Made by a program: the position numbers and the translations under genes
Shown: piece after piece, positions 1 through 10,670 of the stretch
Layout of the letters: every line of letters begins with the position of its first letter
Numbering within the stretch: position 1 is the stretch's first letter
From: an uncultured Opitutia bacterium
Lineage (GTDB): Bacteria; Verrucomicrobiota; Verrucomicrobiia; Opitutales; Opitutaceae
Direction: 5' to 3'
Assembly: GCA_903881475.1 (NCBI GenBank)
Contig: CAIRTK010000044.1
Coordinates: 32,198-96,197, forward strand
DNA length: 64,000 nucleotides
Notes under the pieces: model-generated
What the model was told of the DNA's origin: nothing
Database searches by the model: none
What the model saw: only the letters and a program-made list of their open reading frames with translations

Positions 1-1
1 C

Positions 2-1069
<1,068 letters not shown>

Positions 1070-1075
1070 GGGAAC

Positions 1076-1948
1076 TTAGGCGGACTTTTTCCAGTGGCGG
1101 AGGGCCAGTTCAACGGCGGCGTGCACCTCAGTGAGATGGATGCCGGTTGCGGCGAGCTTGGAGGAGTCCATCACGCAGTTGGAGCGGGGGGTTTTGGCGG
1201 CGAGCTTCATGAAGTCGGCCTCGCTGGCGAAGAATTCGTAATCCTTGGGATGGACCCCGCTTTTTTTGATCAGGGCCACGACCTCGCGGGTGGTCACCTG
1301 GCCGGGGTTGGTGACATTGTAGGTCGAGAAGGGAATGCGCTTTTCCCAGCAGGCGAAGGTGGCGGCGACGAACTCCTCGAGTTGTGAAATGGAGTTGGTG
1401 GCCTCGAGCAGGCGCGGATAGCGCATCAGCTTGGTGAGATAGTTGCGGGGATTGTCCACTTCGTTGAACGGGATGCGGAGGCGCCAGACGTAGACATTCG
1501 GCTGGCCGGCCAGCACTTCCTCCCCAAGGGCCTTGGTGCCGCTGTAAAAGGAGCAATTGTTCTGGCGGAAGGTGAAGTTCGGGGCATCCGTTTCGGCAAA
1601 ACCGCTGCCATCCGGGCGCGCGCCCGTAAAAATGCAACCGGAAGAGACGTGACCCCACGGCACGCCTGCTTCTAGGCAGGCCTGGGCGATGATGCCGGGC
1701 AGGACGGCATTGCCCATGAGGCATTCGCCCTTGTGGAGTTCGCAGGCATCAACGTTGGGCTTGCCGGTGTAGCCGGCGGCGTTGATGAGGAATTCCGGGC
1801 GCTCGCGACGCAGGGCCTCAGCCAGGATGGCGGGATTACTGTAGTCGAGGTCCGCCCGACGCAGGTTGCGAAAGGCGATGCCCTTGCGCGTCAGGAGCGC
1901 CTGATAGGCCTGACCGACGTAACCGGAACCACCGAGCAGATAAATCAT
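1076..1948 (-). CDS. NAD(P)-dependent sugar-nucleotide reductase, UER1/RmlD-like
   Basis: A 290-aa extended SDR. It has the nucleotide-binding motif GGSGYVG (about residues 6-12) and the catalytic YSGTK. Motifs such as NAAGYTGKPNVDACE, SSGCIFTG and NPRNYLTK read much more like the plant UER1/RHM C-terminal 3,5-epimerase/4-reductase than like E. coli RmlD; this comparison is from memory, not alignment. If correct, it would take the product of the adjacent dehydratase to dTDP-L-rhamnose without a separate RmlC. Alternatively it is an ordinary RmlD-type 4-reductase. ATG start; 6 bp upstream of the dehydratase gene. Confidence 0.75.
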   Translation of the reverse strand: MIYLLGGSGYVGQAYQALLTRKGIAFRNLRRADLDYSNPAILAEALRRERPEFLINAAGYTGKPNVDACELHKGECLMGNAVLPGIIAQACLEAGVPWGHVSSGCIFTGARPDGSGFAETDAPNFTFRQNNCSFYSGTKALGEEVLAGQPNVYVWRLRIPFNEVDNPRNYLTKLMRYPRLLEATNSISQLEEFVAATFACWEKRIPFSTYNVTNPGQVTTREVVALIKKSGVHPKDYEFFASEADFMKLAAKTPRSNCVMDSSKLAATGIHLTEVHAAVELALRHWKKSA

Positions 1949-2056
1949 GGAAGCGTTGATTGAAAGAGTTCGGACATGGGGGGAACAAGGTTTTTCTCGG
2001 CCTCCGTGGTTCGCGGTTTTCTCCCGGACGATCAGGGCGTTTGAACGTCCGGCCGA

Positions 2057-3823
2057 TCACGGTGTGCGGGTGTTGCGGGCATAGATCCGGTAACCGTCAA
2101 GATTTTCCACCAAATGGTAATTCGAGCCCACCCAGTCGGCGAGTTCCGGAAAAATCTGCGGTCCGAACAGGGAGTGGACGGTGTAGATGAACCCGTCGTC
2201 CGCGATAGCGTCCACAAAGAAGGCGGGTGGATGTTTCCGGAGGTCCCACATCATGCGCTCGCGATAGAACCGGTTCATCGGGCCCGGTGCGATTTCCGGC
2301 TCGGCTTGGGCGTCCCGGGCGCCTTGGGTGAGACCGCTTTCGGTGTGAAGGCGCGGGGCCCAGCCCCAGACCACGAGCGTGTCGCCCGGCTGCGCCAGTT
2401 CCCGCAGGCGCCGCGAGACCGGATGCACGGAATTGCGCTGCCCTTCCACGAGTGCCCCAACGAGGGACAGGTCGTTCACGCGGGTCAGGATCTGTGGGAC
2501 AAGAATCAGGATGATCACGCCCGCGGCGATGATCCAGCGGATGCGAGTGGCCCAACGGACGGGGACCCGGGATTCGGCCAGGCTGAAGCCGGCCGCGAGT
2601 GAAAGCCCGCCAAGCCAAGCGAGGGGCAACACGAGAAAGTGCAGGTAATGCCAGAAAACTCTCCCGGGATAGATCACCGTCCACAGGCCCACCGCGACGA
2701 GCACCCATGCGCCCCAGAGCGGTATTCGGGTTTGCGGCCGGGTTACGCCGCCAATGAGAGACACGGCCACCGCGAGCCCGACCGTGCCCAAGAAAAACGG
2801 CTTGAAGACAAAATCGATGCCGACGTAGAGGGCATAGAAGTCGCGCAGGAGCTTCATCCGGTCCTCAACGTGCCCGGCCACGTAGACTCGGTTCGACTCG
2901 ATATAGGCCATGTAGGCCTGTGCTCCCTGGCCATAGAGTGCGATCCAAGCCAAGAAAATCAGACCGGGCAGGATCGCGCCGGTGGTGAGCGCGAGCACAC
3001 GGCCGATCCGCTCCTTGCGCGTGGCGGCGGGCACGGACCAGGCTGCGACCAGACCGAAGCCTCCGAGCGTCACACCCAGCACGACCGACTGGGCCTTGGC
3101 AAAGGGCAGACACCCGAGGCACACCCCCGCCAGCAGGAGCCGCCGGCGCCGCGCTGCTGTGCGCTCATTGGGGACCAGGCAGGCATCCGCAATCAACCAC
3201 GCCGCCACGGCCAGTAGGCAGAAGGAGGGCTGCTCGCTGGAATATTGAACATATTCCCACACCGAATTGAATGCGACGAAGCCGAGCAAGGGGAGCATTC
3301 CCAGCCGCGCGATGCCGTCGCTGGTGAAACGGCGCAGGAGACCGTAACAGGCGAGCGCGGCGGCGCCATGGGCGAAGAGGGCGGCAAGGCGCAGGCCGAA
3401 GTAGCTGATGCGGCCGTCGAACAGCAGGGCCGGCCAGAGGAAATACGCGTTGATCGGACCTGAGGTATGCATGTCCACCGAACGCCAGGGCACGGGGTCT
3501 CGCCAATAGGTCATCGCCCCGGCGCCGAGCTGCGTTTCGTCGGGATTCCGCATGGGCCCGGCGACCAGCCCGGGCCAGCGGAACGCCACCAGTGCGAGGA
3601 CGGCAACCATTGCGAACATGAGCGGATCGAGCAGGCGGCGCGGGAGGCGTCGCCAGAGCGGGGCGTCCGGATGCCAGTCGGCGCCGAGCCGCAGGACCGT
3701 AAGCAGCAGGACTGCGCCCCAAGCCACCCAGGCGATTGTCCAGTAGCGGAACGGAGCTTCATCAAACCATGCCAGAATGCCGTCCGGAGCCAGGGCCAAG
3801 CATGGAGGTGAAAACGCGGTCAT
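2057..3823 (-). CDS. Polytopic membrane protein, GT39/GT-C-like
   Basis: A 588-aa integral membrane protein with many hydrophobic helices, read as a GT-C type glycosyltransferase that would use a polyprenyl-linked sugar. The first predicted external loop carries NPDETQLGAGAMTYW, an acidic motif in the position of the catalytic Asp/Glu of the GT39/ArnT superfamily. A soluble C-terminal segment (about the last 130 residues) follows the helices. The ORF track starts it at 4174, but that extension overlaps the next gene and looks non-coding. The ATG at 3823 (MTAFSPPCLAL) precedes the first hydrophobic region and is preferred. Substrate unknown; it could also be a membrane protein without transferase activity. 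Confidence 0.75.
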   Translation of the reverse strand: MTAFSPPCLALAPDGILAWFDEAPFRYWTIAWVAWGAVLLLTVLRLGADWHPDAPLWRRLPRRLLDPLMFAMVAVLALVAFRWPGLVAGPMRNPDETQLGAGAMTYWRDPVPWRSVDMHTSGPINAYFLWPALLFDGRISYFGLRLAALFAHGAAALACYGLLRRFTSDGIARLGMLPLLGFVAFNSVWEYVQYSSEQPSFCLLAVAAWLIADACLVPNERTAARRRRLLLAGVCLGCLPFAKAQSVVLGVTLGGFGLVAAWSVPAATRKERIGRVLALTTGAILPGLIFLAWIALYGQGAQAYMAYIESNRVYVAGHVEDRMKLLRDFYALYVGIDFVFKPFFLGTVGLAVAVSLIGGVTRPQTRIPLWGAWVLVAVGLWTVIYPGRVFWHYLHFLVLPLAWLGGLSLAAGFSLAESRVPVRWATRIRWIIAAGVIILILVPQILTRVNDLSLVGALVEGQRNSVHPVSRRLRELAQPGDTLVVWGWAPRLHTESGLTQGARDAQAEPEIAPGPMNRFYRERMMWDLRKHPPAFFVDAIADDGFIYTVHSLFGPQIFPELADWVGSNYHLVENLDGYRIYARNTRTP

Positions 3824-3951
3824 GGTCAGACTCGGCGGGGTTGAAGAAGGGAGGCCAAAAATGAAAAGTTGGAATCCGGGTGCATGGCCGGACCGGGCCG
3901 TCGGTTCCGCTCCCCGGCTGGCAACGGCTTCACCGGCCGGGCCGGGTCCGG

Positions 3952-4707
3952 TCAACGACGCTGGTAGTCGCCCCGGCTGAAATATTTTTCCAACCAGACA
4001 TAGGCGCAGATGAAGAAATAACGGCTGCCCATTTCCTTGATCTTGAGCTTGGGGACGCCGTATTTCCGGTTCCGCCACGAGATGGGCGTGATCGTGTAGG
4101 AGAAACCCCGTACGATCGCCTTTAGCGGAATCTCGACCGTAAGGTTGAAATGGGGCGCGAGGAACGGCCGGCAACCGTCGATCACGGTGCGGCGGTAGGC
4201 CTTGAAGGCGTTGGTGGTGTCGTTGAGCGGAATGGCAAACCCGACGCGCACGAGGAAGTTCGCGAGCCGGTTCACCATGAGCTTCACGCGCGGATAGTCG
4301 ATGACCTCGCCGCCCTTGATGAAACGGCTGCCAAACGCGCAGTCGTATCCCTCGTTGAGCAGCCGCCAGTATTTCACGGCATGGGCGGGCGAGTCGGACG
4401 CGTCGGCCATCATGATCACGACCGCGTCTCCCTTGCTGTGGTCAATGCCCCAGATCACGGCGCGGCCGAATCCGTTCAAGCCGCTGTTCTGGGTCGGCGC
4501 CAAGGCGGGAAATTTCAGCTTCAATTCCTGCAGCACGGCCCAGGTGCGGTCCTCGCTTCCGTCGTCCACGACGATGACTTCGTGGGGAATGCCCTCGCCG
4601 GCGAAGGTCTGGCAGATGTCCGCGACGGTCGCGGGCAGCGATTCCTCCTCGTCCCGGGCGGGAATGATGACCGAAAACAGTTTCAGCGGGGCGGCGGGGG
4701 CGGGCAT
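3952..4707 (-). CDS. Glycosyltransferase family 2, DPM1/polyprenyl-phosphate type
   Basis: A 251-aa GT2 resembling dolichol-phosphate mannosyltransferase and bacterial GtrB, which transfer a sugar from a nucleotide donor to polyprenyl phosphate at the inner leaflet. Motifs include FSVIIPARDEEESLP near the N-terminus, VVDDGSEDRTW and a metal-binding ADASD segment. No C-terminal transmembrane pair is evident, as in DPM1. The product would be a lipid-linked sugar donor for the GT-C-like membrane proteins of this region. The ATG at 4707 is chosen over an in-frame GTG at 4716. It lies 15 bp after the stop of the epimerase upstream. Confidence 0.88.
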   Translation of the reverse strand: MPAPAAPLKLFSVIIPARDEEESLPATVADICQTFAGEGIPHEVIVVDDGSEDRTWAVLQELKLKFPALAPTQNSGLNGFGRAVIWGIDHSKGDAVVIMMADASDSPAHAVKYWRLLNEGYDCAFGSRFIKGGEVIDYPRVKLMVNRLANFLVRVGFAIPLNDTTNAFKAYRRTVIDGCRPFLAPHFNLTVEIPLKAIVRGFSYTITPISWRNRKYGVPKLKIKEMGSRYFFICAYVWLEKYFSRGDYQRR

Positions 4708-4722
4708 GAAGGGCACGAAAAA

Positions 4723-5796
4723 TCAGAGCGGGGCGGAGATGTCGAGCCAGCCAGGATGGGCCCGCGCATGGGCCGCGATTTCATCCAAGATGGCCGGGGT
4801 GGAAACCTGGGGTTGCCAGTTCCAAAGCCGGGTCGCCTTGGCGTGATCGAGGACGATCCACGGGATGTCAAAGGCCCGCGGTGCGGGGTCCGCGGACACC
4901 GGATGCGGGCCAAAGCGGCTGTCGCACCAGTCGGTCAGCTGGCGCAGCGACATGGCCGAGGCGGTGCCGCCGGAAAAATTGGCAAGGCGGTCGGCGGCGG
5001 GCAGGGCCGGGGCGGCAAACTGTTTTTCCAGCAGCGGCGCGAGATCGCGCGGATGAAGGCAATCGCGCACCTGATGGCCGTGGCCGCCAAAGCCGATGTA
5101 CTTGAGCGGCCGGCGCTGCAGGTGGCTGTTGAGCCAGTAGGTGAAAATGCCCTGGTCGGCCCGGCCGAACTGGCCCGCGCCGGCGAGCACGCCGCAGCGG
5201 TTGACAAAGACAGGCAGACCGAAGGTTTCACCGTATTCCAACGCCAGCGCTTCGCTGGCGAGCTTCGTTGAGCCGTAGAGGGAAATGGGCGCAAGGGTGG
5301 CAAAGGATTCGTCGACGCCGGCGGCGGAAACGCCCGGAGGCAATGCGGGACCCGCGACCACGCGAAAGGCGCCGTTGACGGCCTCCACCGGCAGCGCGGC
5401 CAGCGGGGCGATGGAGTAGACCCGGCTGGTGCTCAGCAGAATGAATCCGGCGCGGTGCTGCTTGCAGTATTCGAGCAGGTTCACCGTGCCGCCGAGGTTG
5501 TGCTCGATGAGCTGGCGCGTGCTGGTTTTCCCATCCACTCCGGCCAGCACGCTGGGGTTGGCCGCGGCATCAATCACCCAGTCGCAGGCCGGCAGGGTCT
5601 CAAGATCGCTGGCGGCGCGGAGATCGCCGTGAAACAGCTTCACGCCCAAGGTCTTGAGTTCGGCCCGGTTGGTCTCGCTGCCCGGACGGATGAAGTTGTC
5701 GAAGCCGTAAATCTGATGCCCGCGACCGGATTGGAGAAGGGTTCGCGCCAAGGTGCTGCCCACAAAGCCGCACACCCCGGAGATCAGGATTTTCAT
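4723..5796 (-). CDS. NAD-dependent epimerase, CDP-paratose 2-epimerase-like
   Basis: A 357-aa extended SDR. It has GVCGFVGS at the nucleotide-binding site (about residues 7-14), GFDNFIRPGSETNR, WVIDAAANPSVLAGVDG, LLSTSRVYS and a catalytic YGSTK. This pattern matches proteins usually named CDP-paratose (tyvelose) 2-epimerase, which interconvert CDP-3,6-dideoxyhexoses. The matching CDP-glucose cytidylyltransferase and 4,6-dehydratase are not in this window, so the true substrate is open. The ORF track starts at a GTG immediately before the ATG at 5796; the ATG is used. It probably forms an operon with the downstream GT2. Confidence 0.75.
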   Translation of the reverse strand: MKILISGVCGFVGSTLARTLLQSGRGHQIYGFDNFIRPGSETNRAELKTLGVKLFHGDLRAASDLETLPACDWVIDAAANPSVLAGVDGKTSTRQLIEHNLGGTVNLLEYCKQHRAGFILLSTSRVYSIAPLAALPVEAVNGAFRVVAGPALPPGVSAAGVDESFATLAPISLYGSTKLASEALALEYGETFGLPVFVNRCGVLAGAGQFGRADQGIFTYWLNSHLQRRPLKYIGFGGHGHQVRDCLHPRDLAPLLEKQFAAPALPAADRLANFSGGTASAMSLRQLTDWCDSRFGPHPVSADPAPRAFDIPWIVLDHAKATRLWNWQPQVSTPAILDEIAAHARAHPGWLDISAPL

Positions 5797-5941
5797 CACG
5801 GTGAAGCAAGCAGGGTATCCGGCGCGGCGAAAGGCGAAATTTGCGCACTTCCCAAGCCATCAGCCTGCGGTGCTCTGCGGTCAGCCACCCACGTGAATCT
5901 TTATGGCCGGCGATGCCTGCCACCGAATGCCGACCAACCCG

Positions 5942-6511
5942 TTACTTCTTGTCCGCCGCGGCCTTTTTCTGGGCCTCTTCATAGGCTTTCCGCTGCTGCT
6001 GGCCGATTTCCAGCAGGTCGGTGACGAGCATGCGGGCTTCGCGCTCCTGGACTTCTGGAGGAGCTGACGCGAGCGAGGGCAAGGGTGGGGTGGGGACGGG
6101 CGCAGCCTCGGCGGAGGCCACCGTCGCCGCGGAGGCGGACACGGCGCCCGGAGCCTGAACGACGGGTTTGCTCAGCGGCAGGGTGAGGGTCTCGCCATTG
6201 GCGCGCACCGTGGCTTGGTCCAGATCCGCATTGTAGCTGATGGCGGTCACGTCGTTGACCGTGCTCCCAATGGGGATCCAGAAACTCTGCTTGTCGCTCA
6301 GTCGCGTAACACTGATCAGGGTGTCCTTGCCCTTAACGATCATGCCCGAGAGCTGATACTTCGATGAGACCGCGGCGCTGCCTGAGACGGCGGCTGGTGG
6401 CAGGAAGGGCGAATTCCTCGGCAGCTCCTGGGCGGAAGCGCCGGCGACCCCGGCCATTGCCACGGCCAGCATGCATGCGAAACGGAAAAGGGTGGGGCCG
6501 GAAGGATTCAT
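5942..6511 (-). CDS. Small exported protein of unknown function
   Basis: A 189-aa protein I do not recognise with certainty. It begins with a classical signal peptide (hydrophobic ACMLAVAMAGVAGASAQ, probable cleavage after ASA near residue 27). A compact beta-rich segment follows (about 50-110: YQLSGMIVKGKDTLISV, then an IPIGSTVNDV turn). Its rhythm recalls the small periplasmic beta domains of GspC/PilP-type proteins, but this is only a resemblance. Next come an Ala/Pro-rich linker and a Lys/Gln-rich, probably helical C-terminus. Expected location is the periplasm. It lies between the acyltransferase and epimerase genes, with 134-144 bp spacers on both sides. Confidence 0.7.
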   Translation of the reverse strand: MNPSGPTLFRFACMLAVAMAGVAGASAQELPRNSPFLPPAAVSGSAAVSSKYQLSGMIVKGKDTLISVTRLSDKQSFWIPIGSTVNDVTAISYNADLDQATVRANGETLTLPLSKPVVQAPGAVSASAATVASAEAAPVPTPPLPSLASAPPEVQEREARMLVTDLLEIGQQQRKAYEEAQKKAAADKK

Positions 6512-6646
6512 GCGGTGGATGTGACAGATGACGCAGGAGAAGGAGCCCGATGTTACAGACGAAGTGAAAAGAAGCCAGATAAGCCCAATCCCGAGGCAAT
6601 GGAGCCGCGGGAGTCGGGTGGCGGAAATCGGCGCTGAACGCCGTCC

Positions 6647-7843
6647 CTAGGCGGGGTTCGCCGGCCGGTGAAAAAAGCGCCGGAGCAACGCGGGGGCGGC
6701 CTGCTCGCGCAGCCGCGTGCAAGGCGCTTCAAAGGCATAATGAAGCAGCGCGCTGAGCGCGATCGTGGCGCCCAGCACGGTGGCAAAGAGGGACCAGGCC
6801 TGAAGGGCGGAGGTTGGCCAGTCCTTGAAAAAACGAGGCATGATCAGGCGGGAAAGCGGATGCTGCACGAGGTACATGGCATACGACCAGAGGGCGATCC
6901 GGCGGATGGACGTGGTGGCAAAGTTTTCCGCGGACAAAGTCCAGGTGGACGCGCCCGGCAGGAGCAGGGCAAATCCGAGCGAGACCAGGTTGAAACGCCA
7001 GGTCCGCGCGAAGAAAGCGTCCGCGCCCGCGGCCACCCAGTTTCCCTGGATCCGCCAAAGCGAGGCATACATGGCAAGGAGCAACAGGCACCCTGCGACC
7101 GCACAGAACACCGCCGAGCGGCGCCACATCGCGGGAAACCGGCTGGCGAGCCAGGCACCGATCATGCCGGTCATGATGGCATCGAAACGATTGACGACGA
7201 TGACCCGCTGCCACTCCCCCCACGTGGCATAGTCATGTGGGGCGGAAGCCATGCGGGTGCAGGTGGAGAAGAGGTAGAATGAAGCGGCGGTGAGCAGGAA
7301 GACACCGTCGAACCGGGCCCGCAGGCGCAGGCCTAGCCAGAGCGCCGCAGGAAACAGCAGATAAAACCACTCTTCCACGGCAAGGCTCCACGACTCGGGC
7401 ACGAAGGCCATCCGGTACGAGGCGAAGTTCCGGAGGAAGAAACCCTGCTCCAGGACGACGGAGACGGGGTAATGGACCGACTGCTCATACCGGTCGATCA
7501 GCACGTTCGCCACGAGCAGCAGCCAGAACAGCGGCAGGGTGCGAAACCAGCGGCGCAGGTAGAATTCGGGCAGGGCGCCGCCGGTCGCAAAGTCCGGGCC
7601 GCGCGCGACCAGGATCTTGCCGATGAGGAATCCGCTCAGCACAAAGAAGAGTTCCACCCCGTAGAAGCCGCCGTGGCCCAGCAGGCCCAGCCACCAAACA
7701 TGCGGATAAAGCACGGCGAACAAATGCGCGAATAGGACGCTCAAAATCGCGGCGGCCCGCAGCAGGTCGAGGCCGAAGATCCGCGCCGATTCATGTCCGA
7801 GGGAGGCGGAACGGGCAGGGGATGAAATAGGGGAAGCGGTCAA
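6647..7843 (-). CDS. Acyltransferase family 3 membrane protein (OafA/YrhL type)
   Basis: A 398-aa polytopic protein of the acyltransferase_3 family, which O-acetylates or otherwise acylates sugars of surface polysaccharides. The family signature is present early (GLDLLRAAAILSVLFAH, with the conserved Arg and His), followed by GFYGVELFFVLSGFLIG and the ESWSLAVEEWFYLLFP block. It has only the membrane domain; no C-terminal SGNH domain is attached. The start appears to be TTG at 7843, since no ATG or GTG precedes the first helix in frame. It is one of two unrelated acylation systems in the window; the other is the MBOAT cassette at 54-57 kb. Confidence 0.9.
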   Translation of the reverse strand: MTASPISSPARSASLGHESARIFGLDLLRAAAILSVLFAHLFAVLYPHVWWLGLLGHGGFYGVELFFVLSGFLIGKILVARGPDFATGGALPEFYLRRWFRTLPLFWLLLVANVLIDRYEQSVHYPVSVVLEQGFFLRNFASYRMAFVPESWSLAVEEWFYLLFPAALWLGLRLRARFDGVFLLTAASFYLFSTCTRMASAPHDYATWGEWQRVIVVNRFDAIMTGMIGAWLASRFPAMWRRSAVFCAVAGCLLLLAMYASLWRIQGNWVAAGADAFFARTWRFNLVSLGFALLLPGASTWTLSAENFATTSIRRIALWSYAMYLVQHPLSRLIMPRFFKDWPTSALQAWSLFATVLGATIALSALLHYAFEAPCTRLREQAAPALLRRFFHRPANPA

Positions 7844-7891
7844 GGAGTGGGCGGTTTCAGCCGCGTTTCGCCGCCAGCGTGGGTAAGCGGC

Positions 7892-8953
7892 TTACTTCGC
7901 CTCGCGGCGGCGCCAGGCCTCGACGATCTGGCGGATTGTCTCCTCGAGCGACTGCGTGATGTCCCAAGCGGGATAATGGGCGCGCATCTTCCGCAGGTCG
8001 CTGTAGTAGCAGATGTGGTCGCCGATGCGGTTCTGGTCGACGTAGGTGAAGACCTGCGGCCGGCCGGTGAACTTTTCCGTGATCAGGAACGCCTCGAGGA
8101 TGGAGGTGCTGTTGGCCTTGCCACCGCCAAGGTTGTAGACCTCGCCGGCGCGGGGCGCGGCGACAAACGCGGCCATGAAGCGGGCGACGTCGAGCGAGTG
8201 GATGTTGTCGCGCACCTGCTTGCCCTTGTAGCCGAAAACCTTGTATTCGCGGCCCTCGAGGTTGCACTTCACGAGGTAACTGAGGAAGCCGTGCAACTCG
8301 ACGCCGGTATGGTTGGGCCCCGTCAGGCAGCCGCCGCGGAGGCAGCAGCAGGGCAGGTTGAAATAACGGCCGTATTCCTGGACCATCACGTCGGCGGCGA
8401 CCTTGGACGCGCCGAAGAGCGAATGTTTCGACTGGTCGATGGTGAAGGTTTCCGCGATGCCGTGCTCATAGGCGGGATCGGCGTAATCCCAGCGCGTGGC
8501 GAGTTCCCGCAACGCGATGCGGTTGGGTGCGTCACCGTACACCTTGTTCGTGCTCATATGGACGAACGGGGACTCGGGCGACGCCTGGCGCACGGCTTCG
8601 AGCAGGTTCAGGGTGCCGACGGCGTTGGTGTCGAAGTCATCAAACGGGATGGCGGCGGCGCGGTCATGGCTGGGCTGGGCGGCGGTGTGGACGACGACAT
8701 CGGGCTTCACGGACCTGACCAGCGCGAGCACGCCGGCGCGATCGCGGATGTCGAGCTCGTGGTGCACGAAGCCCGGCAGCTCCCTGAGCAGGCGCTGCTG
8801 GTTCCAACGCGTGTCACCCTGCGGGCCGAAGAAGACGGCGCGCTGGTTGTTGTCCACGCCATGCACCGTGTAGCCCAGCTCGCGGGCGAAATAGACGCAG
8901 ACCTCGGAGCCGATGAGGCCGGAGGAGCCAGTGACGAGAAGGGTTTTGGCCAT
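7892..8953 (-). CDS. NAD-dependent epimerase/dehydratase, CDP-tyvelose epimerase-like
   Basis: A 353-aa extended SDR. It has GSSGLIGSE at the cofactor site, [18 protein letters not shown], an [12 protein letters not shown] segment and [13 protein letters not shown]. This is the pattern of proteins annotated as CDP-tyvelose/paratose 2-epimerases. The usual catalytic YxxxK is here FGASK, so the catalytic Tyr is Phe; I believe this is shared by the subfamily but cannot verify it. Together with the paralogue at 4723-5796 it suggests a dideoxy- or branched hexose in the glycan. ATG start; 49 bp before the acyltransferase start. Confidence 0.75.
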   Translation of the reverse strand: MAKTLLVTGSSGLIGSEVCVYFARELGYTVHGVDNNQRAVFFGPQGDTRWNQQRLLRELPGFVHHELDIRDRAGVLALVRSVKPDVVVHTAAQPSHDRAAAIPFDDFDTNAVGTLNLLEAVRQASPESPFVHMSTNKVYGDAPNRIALRELATRWDYADPAYEHGIAETFTIDQSKHSLFGASKVAADVMVQEYGRYFNLPCCCLRGGCLTGPNHTGVELHGFLSYLVKCNLEGREYKVFGYKGKQVRDNIHSLDVARFMAAFVAAPRAGEVYNLGGGKANSTSILEAFLITEKFTGRPQVFTYVDQNRIGDHICYYSDLRKMRAHYPAWDITQSLEETIRQIVEAWRRREAK

Positions 8954-8986
8954 GGCGGGTCGGGAAAGGGGCGGGACGGAAAGCAG

Positions 8987-10666
8987 TCAGGCAAGAGGAG
9001 GGACTGCAGGCTTTCCAGCTGATTTCTCATGCCCGGCTGACGGCCCAGGCGCGGACCGCCACAGCGCGAAGCCGATCAGCCCGGTGGAAAGCGCCATCAG
9101 CCAGATCATGCCGGGATGAATGGGCGCCGAGCCGTAGTAGGGCACCCAGGTGAGGGCAAAATCCAGGAGGTGCCAGCCCAGCATTGTCGAGGCGATCCAA
9201 ACCGGCAGGTCCAGGATAAAAACAACCGCGAGCAGCATCAACGACAGCATCATCGCGTAGGAACTCGAATGGACGACCGTCGAAGCCGGAATGAACATCA
9301 CCAGAACCCAGAAGACCAGGGTGAGCACGGTCCAGCCGAGTAGGAGGCCCTGCAACTCGAAGTGCCGGGGCCCGCGGCGGCGAAGCAACCAGACGAACGG
9401 GGCGACCGCCCAGGCGAGATTCAGGACACCGAGACTGCGAAAGACATAGAAGAACTCATCCACCCGCCGCTGGCGGATGGATGTGGTGAAGAAATCGAGG
9501 GCCGAGGCGTGCGAGCCCCGGAAGAGCATGTCGAGGTTGATGTGCTTGTTGGCGATCAGGTTTTCGCGCGGCAGGGCGGCGTAGGAGTCTCGGATGGTCT
9601 CGAGGGTCCCGCGGGCATCAATCGCCACGACGCCGGCGAGGTGCCATTTCAGCAGCCGGTTGGCCGGGGGATCGTAGAATTTCTGGTACGCGGTCCACGG
9701 CAGGGCCAGCAGCCCGAAGACGGCGGCGGCGATCAGGCAATTCTTCCAGCCGGGGAAATAGCGCGGGAGCACGAGCAGGAGCGCAAGGATCACGAGGGAA
9801 AACGCCGCGGCCCCGTGGGCCAGCCAGCCGAGCGCGGCGGCGGCGGCGGCGAGCCCGGTCAGGGCCGGGGAGCGGGGCGCCGACCGGTCAAGCAGCAGCA
9901 CCCCCGCCATGAGGACCAACCCGCCGGCCAGGAGCTTGGGCCAGACGAAGGTGCTGTTGAAAAGGAGGAAACCAGAGGCGCCGATGACCAGGATGGCCAC
10001 GGCGGAACGGCGGCGGCCCAGCTTCAGCGCATGGCACAGCAACCACGCGCCGGGCAGCCAGCAGAGCTGGGCCAGCGTGCCGAGGCACTGATAGCCCAGG
10101 CCGACGGGAAGATGCAGCCACTCGAGCCACGGGCGCACCAAAAGATAGAGCCCCACTTGGAGCGGAGGCCGATCGCTGCTCAGCCAGCCGGCATCGGGCA
10201 GGAAGGGTTTGACGGGTTCGCCGGCATAGAGCCGGTCGCCGAGCATTTTGGGCAGGTTGGCGTCGATCGGGAAGGGGTAGAGAAAGCGGAAGCTGGATTG
10301 CCATTCCGGTTCGTGCCCAAGTTCGGGCAGGTAAAGCAGGGCCAGATAAAACAGCCCGATCGCAAATCCGAGCAGGGCCGGCAAGGCGAGCCCGCGGGAC
10401 GCGATGCCGGGAGCAAGTCGGGGCCGTGACCGCATCCACAGGCCGAGCAACCCGGGCACGAGGGAAAAGGAAACCACCCGGCCGAACCCGGGGTAGAAGA
10501 AGTAGGCCCAGAAAACCAGGTAGCCGATCACGCCGACAAAAACCAGCGGCGCGGCCAGCAGCACCCGCTCGTCGTCCCAGCCGCGCCGGACCAGCCAGCG
10601 ATGCGCCGCCGCCGCCGGGAGGGCGACCAGACCGCAAACAATGATCCACGTGGCCAGGAGCAGCAT
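8987..10666 (-). CDS. Large polytopic membrane protein, possible GT-C glycosyltransferase
   Basis: A 559-aa membrane protein with around ten or more hydrophobic segments. Between the early helices is a long loop with FPIDANLPKMLGDRLYAGEP and SSDRPPLQVGLYLL. The latter resembles the acidic/RPPL loop of GT39-like transferases and suggests sugar transfer from a lipid carrier on the outer face. The C-terminal tail is short, without the beta domain seen in the four membrane proteins at 26-44 kb. Starts 4 bp after the stop of the membrane protein upstream, so they are probably translated together. Specific function unknown. Confidence 0.7.
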   Translation of the reverse strand: MLLLATWIIVCGLVALPAAAAHRWLVRRGWDDERVLLAAPLVFVGVIGYLVFWAYFFYPGFGRVVSFSLVPGLLGLWMRSRPRLAPGIASRGLALPALLGFAIGLFYLALLYLPELGHEPEWQSSFRFLYPFPIDANLPKMLGDRLYAGEPVKPFLPDAGWLSSDRPPLQVGLYLLVRPWLEWLHLPVGLGYQCLGTLAQLCWLPGAWLLCHALKLGRRRSAVAILVIGASGFLLFNSTFVWPKLLAGGLVLMAGVLLLDRSAPRSPALTGLAAAAAALGWLAHGAAAFSLVILALLLVLPRYFPGWKNCLIAAAVFGLLALPWTAYQKFYDPPANRLLKWHLAGVVAIDARGTLETIRDSYAALPRENLIANKHINLDMLFRGSHASALDFFTTSIRQRRVDEFFYVFRSLGVLNLAWAVAPFVWLLRRRGPRHFELQGLLLGWTVLTLVFWVLVMFIPASTVVHSSSYAMMLSLMLLAVVFILDLPVWIASTMLGWHLLDFALTWVPYYGSAPIHPGMIWLMALSTGLIGFALWRSAPGPSAGHEKSAGKPAVPPLA

Positions 10667-10670
10667 GGCA

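Noticed and set aside
3824-4174. N-terminal extension of the 705-aa track ORF
   Set aside because: Overlaps the GT2 gene and translates to non-membrane, non-conserved sequence. The ATG at 3823 fits the first helix.
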